A stretch of 64,000 nucleotides of DNA from assembly GCF_049243985.1 (NCBI RefSeq), contig NC_135384.1, forward strand, positions 15,744,501 to 15,808,500. The letters run 5' to 3'. A model generated the notes under the pieces. That model searched no databases and was not told where the DNA came from. It saw only the letters and a list, made by a program, of their open reading frames with translations. The stretch is from Paroedura picta. Lineage: Eukaryota; Chordata; Lepidosauria; Squamata; Gekkonidae. This document shows positions 54,864 through 64,000 of the stretch, in pieces. Numbering within the stretch: the stretch's first letter is position 1; every line of letters begins with the position of its first letter. The translations under genes and the position numbers were made by a program.

Positions 54864-56559
54864 CTGCAAAGGCCGAAAAATGCACTTTAGTGTGGTTAAA
54901 ATCACTGAAACCATGCACTAAACAAGAGATAGAGGTGGAAGATAGAGCTTAATGGATCAGTGGCACTGTGGACTGGATCAATCTAGCTTATCCATTTGAT
55001 CTCATTCAATTATCCTGCATAATTCAGCCCCCAGCTGACATGGTTTTTGTCCACAAAGGTACTATGATGACCTTTCTGCTCATAGTCCCTCATCCACCAA
55101 TGGGAGCTCCAGGCACTTGCTGCTGATTTTTTGCCTCCTTGGTGTCAGCAATCAGTCTCCCTGGTAACCCACAGAAACTATTGTTTTATTGCATAATAAA
55201 AGGAATTACCTCTGCTGGTATCCTTGGCACTTACAAAAGCCTTCCTTGAATGCTCCTTAGACGACAAAACTAGCTTCTCTGTAGAACTGTATCACACAAG
55301 TAATTACTTGCAGGGTTCCTTTAATTAGTGACAGTACAGTATCAGAGCACATGCATTATTGGGAATGTTTTGAAAATGTTTATAAAAAGGACAATTTCAA
55401 AGTGTTGGCAAACTGACTGCAGTGAAAACCAGTACATGCATAATAGCCCTAGGAAAGGGGAAAGTGGAAGTACTAAGAAAGAGTGAGCACTTTCTAGGAG
55501 CCAGGGGGGTTTTAGGGAACACAAAAAGACAAAGAGAAAAGATAAACACAATAATAAAATTTCTCAGTTTAAAAGAAATCTGAAAATCTGTAGGGGGGAG
55601 CCTATGGACAGCTAAAACGCCTGTAAAACAGAGTTTCTAACTAACAAAATGGTTTTCTGAGTATTTATTAACGGTCATTTAGACTAAAGCAGCACTTAAA
55701 ATGGTTTTATATGTAAAAACTTGTTCAACTGAGTCAAACTACCCTTTCCCTATTTTATGAGTGTTTGTTAAAAACTCCTAAATGTCTTTCTGATAAAGGG
55801 CGATAAGAAAGAAGGCTTTAAACCAAAGTTTCCAAGGTTGAGTTAAAGCCAGAAGAACTGTGGGTAATGGGGTGGGACAGTGAGCTTCATTCTATACCAA
55901 AAAACCACACTACAAGGACTACTGAGTCTGTGTGGGCACAGCAATTCGTTTTAGAGAGGAGATTTACCTCAGAGTGGGGAAGTATGTAGAAGACACCATC
56001 ATGCAACTATTTAATGTTATGATAAAAACACTAGAGGCAATAGCAGCTCCATCCCAGAGTTGGCTGAATGTTTGTGAACTTTGATGGGATAATAATAGCT
56101 TGGGAAGATCTTCTCACACCCAGCTTTGAAAGATATGTTTCCTTCCTATCTCTTCTTTACTATTCTCTGCAGTTTAAAAATTAGTTAAAGTGGTGGATTT
56201 CCTTACTTACTTCCATGATTCATTTCTGGATACAGTCAATCTTTTTCCCCTTCTCCTGTGTTTTCTTTCCACATTGCTTCCACCTTATATAATTGAGCTG
56301 GATGATTCTCTCCGCACCTCATCTCTTTTCTCCCCACAGGTAAAGGTCACATTCTCTTTGAAGTGGCTTCTGTATTAGACATTCTACTGGTACATTTGGT
56401 TTCTGAGGTGATACACAGCAGTTATTTTTTGACTCCAGGAAGTACCATGCAAAAGAAAAGAGCCTTAGATGATCTAAGAAAAAAGGAAAAGTCTCTCCAC
56501 ATCATATTTGGCCTCCCTCGCTCCCCTTATACCACTCTAAATGAAAAAGACAGACTTAC
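54864..56559. other. Intron of the 53.9-kb OR (1696 bp)
   Basis: 54870-55190 and 56100-56430 are copies of blocks in the neighbouring group B introns. The middle part has no recognised feature. Confidence 0.6.
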
Positions 56560-56700
56560 CATGAAACAGCTCTAGCTATCTAGGTTGCCGGTTCTAAAAT
56601 CCTGTTGGTATCTTACATCTCCAGCATCAAGATGTCAACCTGGAGATGCATTAAGAAGATGCATTAAGTGAAATTAACCTCATTGTAAATTGCATCACCC
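56560..56700 (-). other. Leader exon of the 53.9-kb OR, ends in ATG at the donor
   Basis: The minus strand ends ..agctgtttcATG (56562-56560) followed by gtaagt. Joined to 54863 it reads ATG GTA TCA GCC ACC AAC ATG AGA, in frame with the receptor. It could therefore add six residues. The 5' limit of the exon is unknown. Confidence 0.62.
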
Positions 56701-56788
56701 TTTCATTCACTATTTATCCACTTTCAGCGGAGCATGAAGCCCCTTCTTGGATTATTAATTTTTTAAAATGTCCTTGTGGAATACATAA

Positions 56789-56808
56789 TCTCCCTAGGTA
56801 TTTTGCAT
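56789..56808 (-). promoter_or_regulatory. Conserved TCCCTAGGT motif 5' of leader exon
   Basis: 'tctccctaggtattttgca', third copy of the conserved motif, about 231 bp before the donor, and closest of the three to an EBF-type TCCCnnGG core. Confidence 0.4.
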
Positions 56809-56929
56809 GCGGTAGTAAATACTCTATTTTAAGCAGAAGAAAAACAACACTAACAAAAGTGGGAAGGGAGGCATCAAAATCACAATCTGCAAGCTCTCAC
56901 GCAGCAATTTATTTAGGGTAGTTTCGACA

Positions 56930-57577
56930 CCACTCTTGAGGAAGGGCACCAAATCTTTAGTCAATTGGAACATTGCTGTGAAGCATTAGCAAGCTTTTTC
57001 ATGGATGAAGTCTTATCATTCCACCAGAACCTTCCTTCCATGATTGATAAAGAAAGAGAACTGGAGGACCCTTGGTCACCTTGGGGGGGGGATACATTTG
57101 ATGGCTTCAGGCAGCTCTCAAGTATCAGAGTGGACAAGTTTCTGGGGAAGGTGAGGGCAACCACTTCTCACCGGATACCAGACCATCTTGGTTGCTCAAA
57201 ATGGGCAACCAGAGAATAGGAGGCCCTCTGAAGGAAATGTTCAACCTCTCCTTGTCCTTGGGGGAGTTCCCAGAGGTGCTGAATAGGGCAATGGTTCAAT
57301 CCTTTCTGGGGGGGGGGGGGGGAAACATCATTATATCTGCAGGATATGGCCAGCTACTGCCCGGTCTTGCATCTTGCATTTCTGGGAAAGGTGGTTGAAA
57401 GGACAGCCATGGACCAGCTCCTGGCATTATTGAAGGAAACATTGGTGCTTGATCCATACCAGTAAGGCTTCCATCCTGGTCGTGGAATGGAGATAGTGCT
57501 GGTCACCTTGAAAGACGATCTCCAACACCAGCTGGGTAGGGGTGGTTCAGCTGACATTTTGATGTTAGATCTGTCAG
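56930..57577 (+). mobile_element. L2-type LINE, ORF2 part before the insertion
   Basis: The plus strand codes 'LEDPWSPWGGDTFDGFRQL', 'VDKFLGKVRATTSHRIPDHL' and, in shifted frames, 'PVLHLAFLGKVVERTAM'-like and 'SADILMLDLSA' stretches in the L2 reverse transcriptase order. Several frameshifts and a poly-G run (57310-57322) interrupt it. Confidence 0.75.
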
Positions 57578-58267
57578 CCATATTTTATTTATTTTATTTA
57601 TTCATAATTACATTTATAAACCGCCAATCCCTGCAAAAGCAGGCTTGTGGTGGTTCACAACATAAAACAATAAAATATCAACCATAAAACCATTTCATAG
57701 AATCATAGAGTTGGAAGGGGCCATACAGGCCATCTAGTCCAACCCCCTGCTTAACGCAGGATCAGCCCAAAGCATCAAAACATTAGCCCAAAGTATCTTA
57801 AGCATTTAAAACATCTAACATTATCACAATAAACAATGAACCCCAAAAAACCAATACAATCAAGATGGTGGTCAAAATCCCTCTGCTGTACCTGTAACCA
57901 GTATGGGTTGGGAAAATGGGAATGACAGAAAAAAGTAACAAAGGGACAGAACAATAGGTCTTAGCTGGTCTAATACCTATGACCCGGGGGGGGGGGATAC
58001 CAGATTTTTAATCCATAGTACTCATTGTGCCCAGACTCAACATCTGGTGGAAGAGCTGCATCTTGCAGGCCTGGCAGAACCCAGAGAGTTCCAATAGGGC
58101 ATGCAGCTCTTCAAGGATCTCATTCCACCAGGTAGGGGTGAGGACAGAAAATGCCATGGCCAGTTGTGCCTCCCAGGGCCCCAGGACCATCAGTGAATTC
58201 ATACCCCAAGCCACATAGGACCTTAAAGGTCAAAAACAATACCTTGAACTTGATCTGGATGTGGTCG
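57578..58267. mobile_element. Composite insertion in the L2 LINE (LINE tail, CR1 end, unclassified repeat)
   Basis: 57578-57690 is a minus-strand LINE tail. 57695-57775 is a CR1 end ('aatcatagagttggaagggg'). 58020-58267 is an unclassified repeat ('gaagagctgcatcttgcagg', 'gaccttaaaggtcaaaaacaata'). L2 coding resumes right after it. Confidence 0.6.
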
Positions 58268-59285
58268 ACTATGAGCTGTTATCAAACCTCTTCACTGGGG
58301 CCTGAATATGGGGGACAGCCCTTCAATGGCTGTACTCCTTTCTCCAGAACTTGATACAGAGGTTTCTGGTTGGGGAGGGGTTATTGCGATCTTTCTATCT
58401 CCCCTATGGTTTTTTTCCTCTCCTACTTTGCTTAACATCTATATGTGCCCTTTGGCCCAGCTGGTCCAGATATATGGGCTGAGTTGGTACCAATATGCAG
58501 ATGACACCCATCTATAACTCCTCATGGATGGCCACCTAGACTCCCCCTCCCGAGTCATTCTCCAGATGTTTGGAAGTCGGGGATGGATGGTTAAAGCACA
58601 GTCAATTGAAATAACACATCCAAGAAGGAGGTCCTGTGGTTGGGTGGAAAGAGAATAGATCAGGAAGCATGCCTACCCACCTTGGCTATAGCTTAACTTA
58701 ACATTGCACCCTCAGCAAGGAATCTGGGAGTGATCCTGGATTCCTCTTTGTCTATGGAGCCTCAGGTTACAGAAGTAGCCCACTCAACATTCTTCCATCT
58801 GCACCAGGCATGGCTACTAGCACCCTATCTGTCTTAGGATTACTTGGCCACAATGCTTCATGCAACAGTCATTTCCAGGCTAGACTTCTGTAACTCAGTG
58901 TACAAGGGCCTACCCTTGTCCTTGACCCAAAAATTGCAGCTGGTGCTGCAGAATGCATCAGTTACAGTCCTCACAGGTACATCTTGGAAGGCCCAGATCC
59001 AGCATGCAAAGGTAGCTGTATTGGTTGCCAGTTGCAACCTGGATCAAGGTTTTGGTATTAACCATTAAGACCCTCTGCAGTGAGGGTCTCACTTACCTGA
59101 GGAACTTCTTACCTCCATATGCACCCCCCAGTGCACTTTGCTCTGTGGGCACAAATTTTACTGGAAATCCTGGCCCAAGGGAGGTTCACCTGGCTTCAAC
59201 CTGGTTAATAGTTAATAGTTCTCTAGGGCCTTCCAGATGAAGCTCTTCCACCAGGTCTATGGTTGAGGCCAGGGCTGTTAACATC
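58268..59285 (+). mobile_element. L2-type LINE, ORF2 part after the insertion
   Basis: It resumes with VVDYELLSNLF-type sequence, then 'LLNIYMCPLAQLVQIYGL' and the catalytic 'YQYADDTHL'. Further on come 'ATMLHATVISRLDFCNSVYK', 'KLQLVLQNA' and 'VLVLTIKTLCSEGLTYLRNF', all typical of L2 RT and C-terminus. It is broken by frameshifts. Confidence 0.85.
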
Positions 59286-59289
59286 TGTA

Positions 59290-59994
59290 CTCTTCTTCCT
59301 GAGCATAGAAAATCGAGTTACTTCCCATTAATCCCCCCATATTTTGTGAATGGCGATGGGATGAAGTTTTAGCCTGACCTGTGTGTGTGTGCACCAAGTT
59401 ATGCACCGGTGCCCACGCCTTCCCCCCCTGCAGTGCAGTGCTGGCTGCGCTGGCCTGGAACAGCGAATTAGGATGCTGCCATGCACAACCCTAATAATAA
59501 CTGTAGAGGGATGTATAGCTACCATTCCAATGTTAAGAAGTCAGTGGAACAAATAACAGCATTTCTGGAAAGAAGAGATGATGTCTATAAGCATGTAGGG
59601 ATGTTCAGATGGTAACATGTAGAGAGGGATGAGTGTTGATGTTTGGCTTGAAAAGGAAATTTGTATCCTTGGGCTAAGGTTGGATACTTTAGCCCCCAGA
59701 ATGATGAATATCACTTGAGGAGATTATAATAATGAAACTAGAAGGCATGTCCCAAAAAAAGAGATAAAAACAATGACTCCATCATCAGAATGAAACTAAC
59801 AGTGTAAGTGGTTTCTTGACAACCCCTAGATTGTCAGAAGGGAGGCTGGCTAGGTGAGGCAGTCAGTTAGTGATTTCTTAATTGAGTTTTTGAGGTAAGA
59901 AGGGAAGAAAGCAATTTCCAGGATGGATTTAATAACATTTCTAGGTGGTCTGTTGTCCGGCAGATATGTATTGCAGTTTTGGGTTTGAGAGAGA
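59290..59994. other. Non-coding; GC-rich patch 59380-59490
   Basis: A short GC-rich stretch holds 'gctgccatgcacaac', vaguely like the ends of the 1450 family, but a matching left end is not clear. Nothing else is recognised. Confidence 0.35.
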
Positions 59995-60605
59995 GAATCA
60001 CAGAATCATAAAATCAGAGAGCTGGAAAGAATCATACAGGCCATCTAGTCTAAACCCCTGCTCAATACAGGATCAGCCTAAGCATCCAGAATAAGTATAT
60101 GTCCAGCTGCTGCTTGAAGACTATCAGTGAGGGGGACCCCACTACCTCCTTAGGCAGCCCATTCAACTGCTAAACTACTCTATTTTAATATTTTTTTCCT
60201 AATTTGAGCCGACATTGTTCTACATGTAGTTTAAACCCATTACTGCAGGGTTCTACATGGAGTTTAAACCCATTACTGCAGGTCCTATCCTCTGCTGCCA
60301 ACAGGAACCTTTCCCTGTTCTCCTGTAAGTGGCAACCTTTCAGATACTTAAAGACAGCAATCATGTTCCCTTTCAGCCTCCTCTTCTCCAGGATGAACAT
60401 TCCCAAGTCCCTCAGCCTTCCCTCGTAGGGCTTGGTCCCCAGATCCTGGATCATTCTCATTGTTCTCCTCTGAACGCTGTCCATGTTGTCCACATCCTTT
60501 TTGAAATGAGGCTTCCAGGACTGCACACAGTACTCCACACTATGACATTTTGTGATTTTGATGTGATGCCTCTGTTGATACAGCCCAAGACTGCACATCA
60601 TCTGT
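59995..60605 (-). mobile_element. CR1 LINE, ORF2 C-terminus and 3' end
   Basis: The minus strand codes 'SVEYCVQSWKPHFKKDVDNM', 'VQRRTMRMIQDLG', 'RLRDLGMFILEKRRLKGNM' and 'AVFKYLKG', the CR1 C-terminal region. The 3' UTR follows, down to 'cagaatcataaaatcagagag'. A 33-bp direct repeat (60217-60249 and 60250-60282) duplicates eleven codons within the coding part. Confidence 0.92.
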
Positions 60606-60779
60606 GGGCTGAGGATGATCTATCCAAAGAGTCCAGGAAGTTCCAGGAATCATGGCTTCTTGCTACTACAGACACTATGTGTCAGAGGAACCACCTCTCC
60701 CAATATGTCCCATAAAGAGCACTTCATTAATCAACTGCTAATTTGCTGGTAATCTGTGGCCCTCAAAGACATCTGCCTG

Positions 60780-61175
60780 GTCTTTCTCAGCCCAGTCTCC
60801 AGGCTGGTGAATTGCCATATGAAATTAGGGCCCTGATGGAACTGTTATAGTTCCACAGGGCCTGTAAGCCAATATCCTCCCACCAGAACTATGGCTAAGG
60901 CCATGATAGCCTCAGATCTTGGGGGCCTTCTTCCTCTCCTATCAGGGGTTAACCCCCTTCTTTGAACTGGTTTTATGTCCCTGGTCTACAGTCAATTCCT
61001 GCATGCCATACTGAAATTTGCTGGGGTGAGTGGGATGGGCATGGGGCTTTCTCTGTTAATTTTTTAATTTTAAGGATGTTTTAATCTGTTTGAATATTTG
61101 TATCTATTGACCTAAACCACCCCAAGCTCTCTTGCAGAGATGGGTGGTATATACATAATATGATAAATAAACATT
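60780..61175 (+). mobile_element. L2-type LINE 3' end
   Basis: 'gggccctgatggaactgttatagttccacagggcctgtaa' is followed by the tail 'ttgacctaaaccaccccaagctctcttgcagagatgggtgg' and 'atgataaataaa'. Compare with 26060-26410. Confidence 0.75.
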
Positions 61176-61179
61176 TCTG

Positions 61180-62099
61180 CCTGAAAGCAGACAGTGAAAT
61201 GTATTCCAGTTCCATTTGTACAGTTCAACCTGACTAGGTGATTGCAGGGCAACGCACAGCAGTATACAGGAGATGATTGGCAAAGGATTTTTGTGGGCAA
61301 ACTACCCCTGAAAGTAAGGAGGCTTCTGGCCTCTAACAGAATAGGGATGTGAACCAAAGTAGTCAAATCTTTATTAGACATTTCTAGACATGAAGGTCTT
61401 TAAGAACAGGTAGTCTGGAATAACTCAGGCAAACCATACATTTAGAATTACCCAGTTTTAAGATCAATTAGTTTTGCTGCAAGTGTGAAATACATCATTA
61501 ATTCTCTTTTAAATCTGTGAAATCAATTGAAGCTCTCTAAGAAAAGACAGGCAGAAATATCATAGAAAAACTTATGACAGTAAAAGATATATATTTCACA
61601 GCCATTTTCACTGATCACCCCATAACCGTTGTCTACAACTGAGATTTTGAAAGGAAAAATTATGATCAAAACAGTCTCCCCTCTTAAAATATAAATTTCA
61701 GCACAAAAAGAGAAACAGACAAAAACATTGTTCTTCTACATGTTAACAGACACCTTTCTTCACCAAAATATATAATTGTACTAAGGGTTTTCAAAAAGGT
61801 GAGCTTTCATTACACAGCAGGCAAGCAATAATAATGTTTTAAAAAATATTGCATTGGATCCAAACAGGAATTTTACGATGTCCTGAGTATTTCCCTCTCT
61901 ATCACAGCGTCCACTTCACAATCCTTTGTACATACAGGACCCATGATCCCCCAATACAGCCTTTTTTCTGATGGAATTCCCTATTCCTTTTTTTAGTAAC
62001 AAAAAGTGGGTCAGATCCAGCCCTATCAAATTAAAATGTTATCATTAATAGAATAAGAGAGAAATTGCACTCTAATTGCATAAATACACTGCAACAGAA
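61180..62099. repeat. Group B 3' flank, copy 3
   Basis: 61380-62099 matches 46620-47283 and the part of 53600-53891 near the stop codon. There is no gene. 61180-61380 is unrecognised. Confidence 0.55.
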
Positions 62100-63056
62100 T
62101 TATACTCTTTCAAATGCATAAAACTTAGCTAAAGTCCTCCTGAAGGCTACTTTGACCTCCCTATTTCTCAGGCTGTATATCATGGGGTTTAACAAAGGGG
62201 TCAGGACTGTGTAGAAAACAGAGAAGACTTTGTTGAGGTCCTCCAGGGTCTCTGATCTGGGCAACATATAAACAATCATTACAGTACCATAGAAAATGGA
62301 CACCACAATGAGGTGAGAGGAGCAAGTGGAAAAGGCCTTTTGCCTCCCAGAGGTAGATGGGATCATGATGATAGAAGAAATGATGAAGCCGTACGATGTC
62401 AGGGTGAGCAAAAATGGGGGGAGGGAACACACAGCCGCTAGGAAGAAAGTTAAAAGCTTAATGGTACGTGTGTCACTGCAAGACAGCTTTAAAATGGGAT
62501 TAAAATCACAAAAGAAATGGTTGATTTCAGAAGGACCACAGAAAGTCAGCTGATACATTAAATATATAGTTATGTTAATAGTCAAGGAACCACTTACCCA
62601 AGATCCAGCTACTAGCTGGAGGCACACCTTACCATTGATAAGTACGGTGTAGAGCAATGGATTACATATGGCCACGTACCTATCATAAGACATTGCTGCT
62701 AAGAGATAACATTCTGAAACTGCCAGGAAACCAAAGAGGTAAAACTGTGTCATGCAGCCCGTGACAGAAATGGTTCCTCGGCCCCCATGAAAGAGATGAG
62801 ACAGCATCAAGGGAAGGATATCGGAGCTGTAGCAGGTCTCCAAGCAGGACAAGTTGCCCAAGAAGAAGTACATGGGGGTGTGAAGGTGGTGGTCAACCAC
62901 AACCAACACCACAATGAGGATATTCCCCACCACGGTTGCAATGTAGATCAATAAGAAGAAAGAAAACAGAAGCAGCTGTTGATCCCCCAGATCCCCAAAA
63001 CCCAGAAGAAGGAATTCAGTGACAGTTGTTTTATTTTCTTGTTCTGCTTTCTTCAT
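62100..63056 (-). CDS. Olfactory receptor (class II, group B)
   Basis: A 318-residue receptor starting MKKAEQENKTTVTEFLLLGFG (sequon NKT). It has PMYFFLGNLSCLETC, FHGGRGTISVTGC, MSYDRYVAICNPL (N where the sisters have K), FFCDFNPILKLSCSDTR, KAFSTCSSHLIVV and NPMIYSLRN. The acceptor (gcttgcag) ends at 63072 and is followed by gtttgagctactagc and ATG; the in-frame TGA secures the start. The leader exon should lie just past the right edge, because intron sequence like 50455-50760 runs up to position 64000. Confidence 0.96.
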   Translation of the reverse strand: MKKAEQENKTTVTEFLLLGFGDLGDQQLLLFSFFLLIYIATVVGNILIVVLVVVDHHLHTPMYFFLGNLSCLETCYSSDILPLMLSHLFHGGRGTISVTGCMTQFYLFGFLAVSECYLLAAMSYDRYVAICNPLLYTVLINGKVCLQLVAGSWVSGSLTINITIYLMYQLTFCGPSEINHFFCDFNPILKLSCSDTRTIKLLTFFLAAVCSLPPFLLTLTSYGFIISSIIMIPSTSGRQKAFSTCSSHLIVVSIFYGTVMIVYMLPRSETLEDLNKVFSVFYTVLTPLLNPMIYSLRNREVKVAFRRTLAKFYAFERV

Positions 63057-63071
63057 GCTAGTAGCTCAAAC

Positions 63072-64000
63072 CTGCAAGCCAAGAACATTCACTGTAGAGT
63101 GAAGAACATCATTCTCTTTATTGACTAGCCATTAAAGGAGAGGGTGACATATACAGGAAGACAGACCTTAGATAGTGCCTTATCTCCGTTGTTGATGCTG
63201 TAGACTGGATCAAGCTCACTTTTCAAAATAACCTCATTCAGTTCTTCTGCATAATTGAGCCTCTAGCTCACATGGTTTATGTCCACATATGTCCTGTGAT
63301 ACCAGCATATATGTCTACGGCAGTCCAATGGCCTTTAGGGGAAGTCCCTTTAAGCCAGCTGAGAAGCTGTTTGAATCCAGCCTTGTGACCTTTTATACAG
63401 AAGTGTATCAGAGAGCAAACAAAGGGAAATATCTTTCTCTGTCGGGTTGTTATTTCTGATATCAATCTGTGACTTGTAACAAATCCTAGGCCTGCTGGAA
63501 ATCTGCTAGTTACCTCTGCCAAGGTGCTGAATTTAGACATCTAGCACCACTCCTGGTGACATTAGGAAATAACATCAGAAAATGTCCAGGTTAGCCAGCC
63601 ATATATTAAAGTTTCAGAATTTACATTTCACCTTTCATCCAAAACTGATAAAGTGCAAGGTATAAAAAGATTTTTAAAACTATTGAAATTTTAGGATATG
63701 AACACTAAAACAAACAGCAGCTCCATGTATTCTGTTCCCCAGGGTTATCTGAGTATTTGTGAAATTCAATGTGATTATAACAGCATGGAAAATCCTCTCA
63801 CACCCAGCTTTGAATTATGAAAATTTCCCTTCCTATCTTTTCCTTGTTACTCTCTGCTTTTTAACAAACTGTCACAGTGTTGGCTTTCCTTACTTTTTTC
63901 CACAGTTCTGTTTGGGAAGCAATAAGCCTTTTTTTCACCTTAGGACCTTTCTTCTCTTTGGAAATTTATTTTCTTTTTGCTTTTGGATGTTTTTCGCACC
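63072..64000. repeat. Intron of the 62.1-kb OR, duplicated block
   Basis: 63070-63600 matches 54870-55190 and 48256-48720 in part. 63770-64000 matches 50455-50700 and 56100-56330. By this alignment the leader exon would start a few hundred bases beyond the window. Confidence 0.6.

Noticed and set aside
56965-57219. Host gene encoding an 84-residue protein
   Set aside because: The sequence fits the region before the RT domain in L2 LINEs, and adjacent frames continue that element.
59330-59520. Fourth copy of the GACCGATTATGCATGG transposon
   Set aside because: Only one end ('gctgccatgcacaac') is suggestive; a matching left end and flank duplication were not found.

Overview
The window looks like nuclear DNA of a squamate reptile, most likely a lizard. 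It holds a tandem olfactory receptor (OR) cluster in repeat-rich sequence. The squamate call rests on two Sauria-type SINEs with Bov-B tails and clean target-site duplications, a Bov-B LINE fragment, 5S-rRNA-derived SINEs, CR1 and L2 LINE pieces and a SPIN-like hAT element. I cannot name the species.

Eight intact OR main exons are present, plus one short OR pseudogene fragment. Group A has four genes: two on the minus strand (main exons at 9.2-10.2 kb and 17.6-18.6 kb) and two on the plus strand (31.3-32.3 kb and 38.5-39.4 kb). Group B has four genes, all on the minus strand (42.5-43.5, 47.3-48.2, 53.9-54.8 and 62.1-63.1 kb). By eye all are class II ORs, nearest to the family 11/6 type. They should be heterotrimeric-G-protein-coupled odorant receptors of olfactory sensory neurons.

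The most notable result concerns gene structure. ORs usually have their whole coding sequence in one exon. In group A, three of four main exons begin at a phase-0 splice acceptor and have no in-frame ATG before the first membrane segment. For each of the three I found an upstream exon, 2.3-4.2 kb away, carrying an ATG, 17-19 in-frame codons and a GT donor in the matching phase: MGQEWNTSKISSISILE, MEYEWKTSEISSATILE and MGSRWNMSNIHLPNEIHSE. In the fourth gene the matching exon has decayed and an ATG inside the main exon can serve instead. A fifth copy of the exon near 4.2 kb has ATA in place of ATG and should belong to a gene just left of the window. Group B has a different leader exon. In two of three copies it ends in ATG immediately before the donor, so it yields an extra start or an upstream ORF depending on the gene.

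Layout: 0-15 kb holds two related copies of a duplicated block (leader exon plus intron and flank). 15-23 kb holds the second minus-strand gene with many DNA transposons and a minisatellite. 23-27 kb is intergenic repeat sequence and marks the strand switch. 27-39.4 kb holds the two plus-strand genes. 39.4-64 kb holds group B as a tandem array with recognisable copies of promoter, leader exon, intron and 3' flank. The repeats include several nested insertions, a 196-bp near-perfect palindrome, and a small terminal-inverted-repeat family whose three copies each have identical 3-bp flanks.
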